This document shows, piece by piece, positions 62,656 to 64,000 of a stretch of 64,000 nucleotides of DNA. Under the pieces are notes generated by a model that saw only the letters and a list, made by a program, of their open reading frames with translations, was not told the DNA's origin and did not search any database. The translations under genes and the position numbers were made by a program. Source of the stretch: Agarophyton chilense (Eukaryota > Rhodophyta > Florideophyceae > Gracilariales > Gracilariaceae); contig JARGXX010000132.1 in NCBI GenBank assembly GCA_030374765.1, forward strand, positions 146,501 through 210,500, in the 5' to 3' direction. Within the stretch, counting starts at the first letter, position 1. Every line of letters starts with the position of its first letter.

Positions 62656-63695
62656 GCAGCTGGAGATTGTGTTGAATTGTGCGTCTTTCGTCAGAATGGA
62701 TTTCCTTGAGCGGAGAAATACGGAGACCAAGATATTCTTGAGAGGACGGAGCTCTTCCATTACCTTAAAACGTGGGACGGAACCGCTCGAAGCACATAGT
62801 TGTTTTGAAGATGTACCCGAAGAAAAGGGGATAATAGTAGATCTACGGAGCTTGTTGGCAAAGAAAAGGATTAGCTCTAAGTGGTATGCTCATAAAAAGG
62901 GACACAGTTGAGATGGTAAAAGACGTGACAAACTTTTCCTATATGGCGGGGTCGCTGATGACGCGAAAAAGAATGCGGCACAATGTGACGCACTGTGATA
63001 AGATGTGCGCATATGCGCTGCCAATGATCAAATGATAGAAATTCGGGGTCCGAGTTGTCGCCGTCTTTCAGGAGTGTTTCGAAAGGTTTTGTAGAAGGGT
63101 TGGTTAGGGCTGGCAACTATCAAATGTTCTTGGATGACAGAACAGCCATGCACGATTGTGCGACAACTGCCAAGCAGCTGACGGCGTCCGTTGTCGCGAG
63201 GTAGGCTGTTCGCTGTTCTTTCGAGTAGATAGAGGACAGTTGTGCACGTAACAGGGCATCGTTGGCGTTGAGGTCTACCCTTCGTACATCCATTCCAAAT
63301 GTGCAACAAGCCCAACAGGAGAATGCTAACGCGATGAAAACGTTTACAAGCTGTACCTTTGGCCTTGGTACAGAGCGCGTGGCACGGAGCGGCACGGCGA
63401 GTTGGCGAAGCAAGCAGCCAGCAGCAGCAGCACTTTCCAGCGTGCGCGTCAGAGAGCTCCTTACGTGTACACGTACAGAATCGTTGTCCACGTGCAAGTG
63501 TTGTCCAGCCAGAAGACACTTGCGTAGCGCAATCGTCTTGCAGAGCGCGCAGGCGCAGCGGCAGGGTTACCGCCGCCGTCACGCTCACGGTGCGGTGGAG
63601 CATTCCTCGACGCGCGTCGGTGTCCGGAGCGTCAGACAAGCGCGGCCAAACCGACATGAGCCACGGGCACACACCGCTCACCTCCTTCAGCCGTC
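62656..63695. other. Intergenic region before the presequence gene
   Basis: About 1 kb between divergent genes. Several frames exist; the longest minus ones (63028-63681 and 63120-63497) open from TTG or lack a signature. Base composition shifts back to GC-rich from about 63370. Confidence 0.45.
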
Positions 63696-64000
63696 ATGTC
63701 CGCCTCTCTTCTCACCCGCGCCGCGCTGCGCTCTCCCGCCCTGTTCCGGCCGCGTGCGCTGCTGGCGCCCGTTTCGCTTCCCTTTCGCAACGCGCTGCGA
63801 TCTTTCTGCTCGGCTTCTTCTGACAATGATGGCAATAACGGCGCCAAACTCTCAAATTCCTCCAAGAAGGCCGCCGGTTCCAGCGGTACTTCGTCCCCCA
63901 CTGATATCATTGTGCCGCCTACGCCCCCTTCCTCTTCCTCCGAGCAGGTTGTCGGCCGTCGGCCGCTCATGGAACCGCGCGAGTTGCTCTCCATCCCGCT
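63696..64000 (+). CDS. Partial gene, protein with mitochondrial-type presequence
   Basis: An ATG at 63696 opens a frame that stays open to the window end (101 codons seen). The first 36 residues are rich in Arg, Leu, Ala and Ser with no acidic residue (MSASLLTRAALRSPALFRPR, then more), typical of a mitochondrial matrix presequence; in an alga a plastid signal is a weaker alternative. A Ser/Asn/Gly-rich linker follows, then VVGRRPLMEPRELLSIP, where a folded domain may start. The visible part does not identify the enzyme. The tgtc context after a C/T-rich leader resembles other starts in this window. Confidence 0.7.
   Translation, partial: MSASLLTRAALRSPALFRPRALLAPVSLPFRNALRSFCSASSDNDGNNGAKLSNSSKKAAGSSGTSSPTDIIVPPTPPSSSSEQVVGRRPLMEPRELLSIP

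Noticed and set aside
63120-63497. 125-codon minus frame with hydrophobic stretches
   Set aside because: No ATG at the start, the hydrophobic stretches are weak, and it overlaps other equally open frames.

Overview
The window is nuclear DNA from a compact, intron-poor eukaryote. Fifteen protein genes with eukaryote-only orthologues can be read as long, almost uninterrupted frames: a PIF1 helicase, DNA polymerase epsilon, MCM7, a BRCA2-like protein, a DYRK1 kinase, an Elf1 factor, a SAPS subunit of the PP6 type, mitochondrial carriers and others. Only one spliceosomal intron is evident. A red alga is the best guess: the mitoferrin is plant-like, an intracellular GH36 alpha-galactosidase would suit floridoside or galactoside metabolism, and dense gene islands beside Ty1/copia wreckage are typical of red algae. 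A fungus with few introns cannot be excluded from sequence reading alone.

Layout. About 1-42.8 kb is a gene island. Minus-strand genes are PIF1, POLE, a secreted glycoprotein, BRCA2-like, a MED9-like protein and MCM7. Plus-strand genes are alpha-galactosidase, Elf1-like, SAPS, a fucosyltransferase-like protein, a GGC1-type GTP/GDP carrier, a hemerythrin-like protein, mitoferrin, DYRK1, and a disordered protein with PP1-docking motifs. Many neighbours are divergent and share promoters of 350-870 bp. About 42.8-62 kb is AT-richer and gene-poor. It holds at least three decayed Ty1/copia retrotransposons, two on minus and one on plus, cut up by LTR-like insertions, plus a tRNA-like relic. At 62.1 kb genes return: a small secreted cysteine-rich protein with a strictly periodic CxxxC pattern, then the 5' end of a gene with a mitochondrial-type presequence that runs off the window.

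Functional themes. Four minus-strand genes (PIF1, POLE, BRCA2-like, MCM7) serve chromosome replication and recombination. GGC1, the hemerythrin-like protein and mitoferrin lie within about 9 kb and could all touch mitochondrial iron or nucleotide balance; this is inference. Several proteins carry long in-frame microsatellites (Gln, Asp, Leu, Ala-Thr, Asp-Pro, Gln-Ala). Starts given here are the first plausible in-frame ATG, because several of the longest open frames begin at non-ATG codons.
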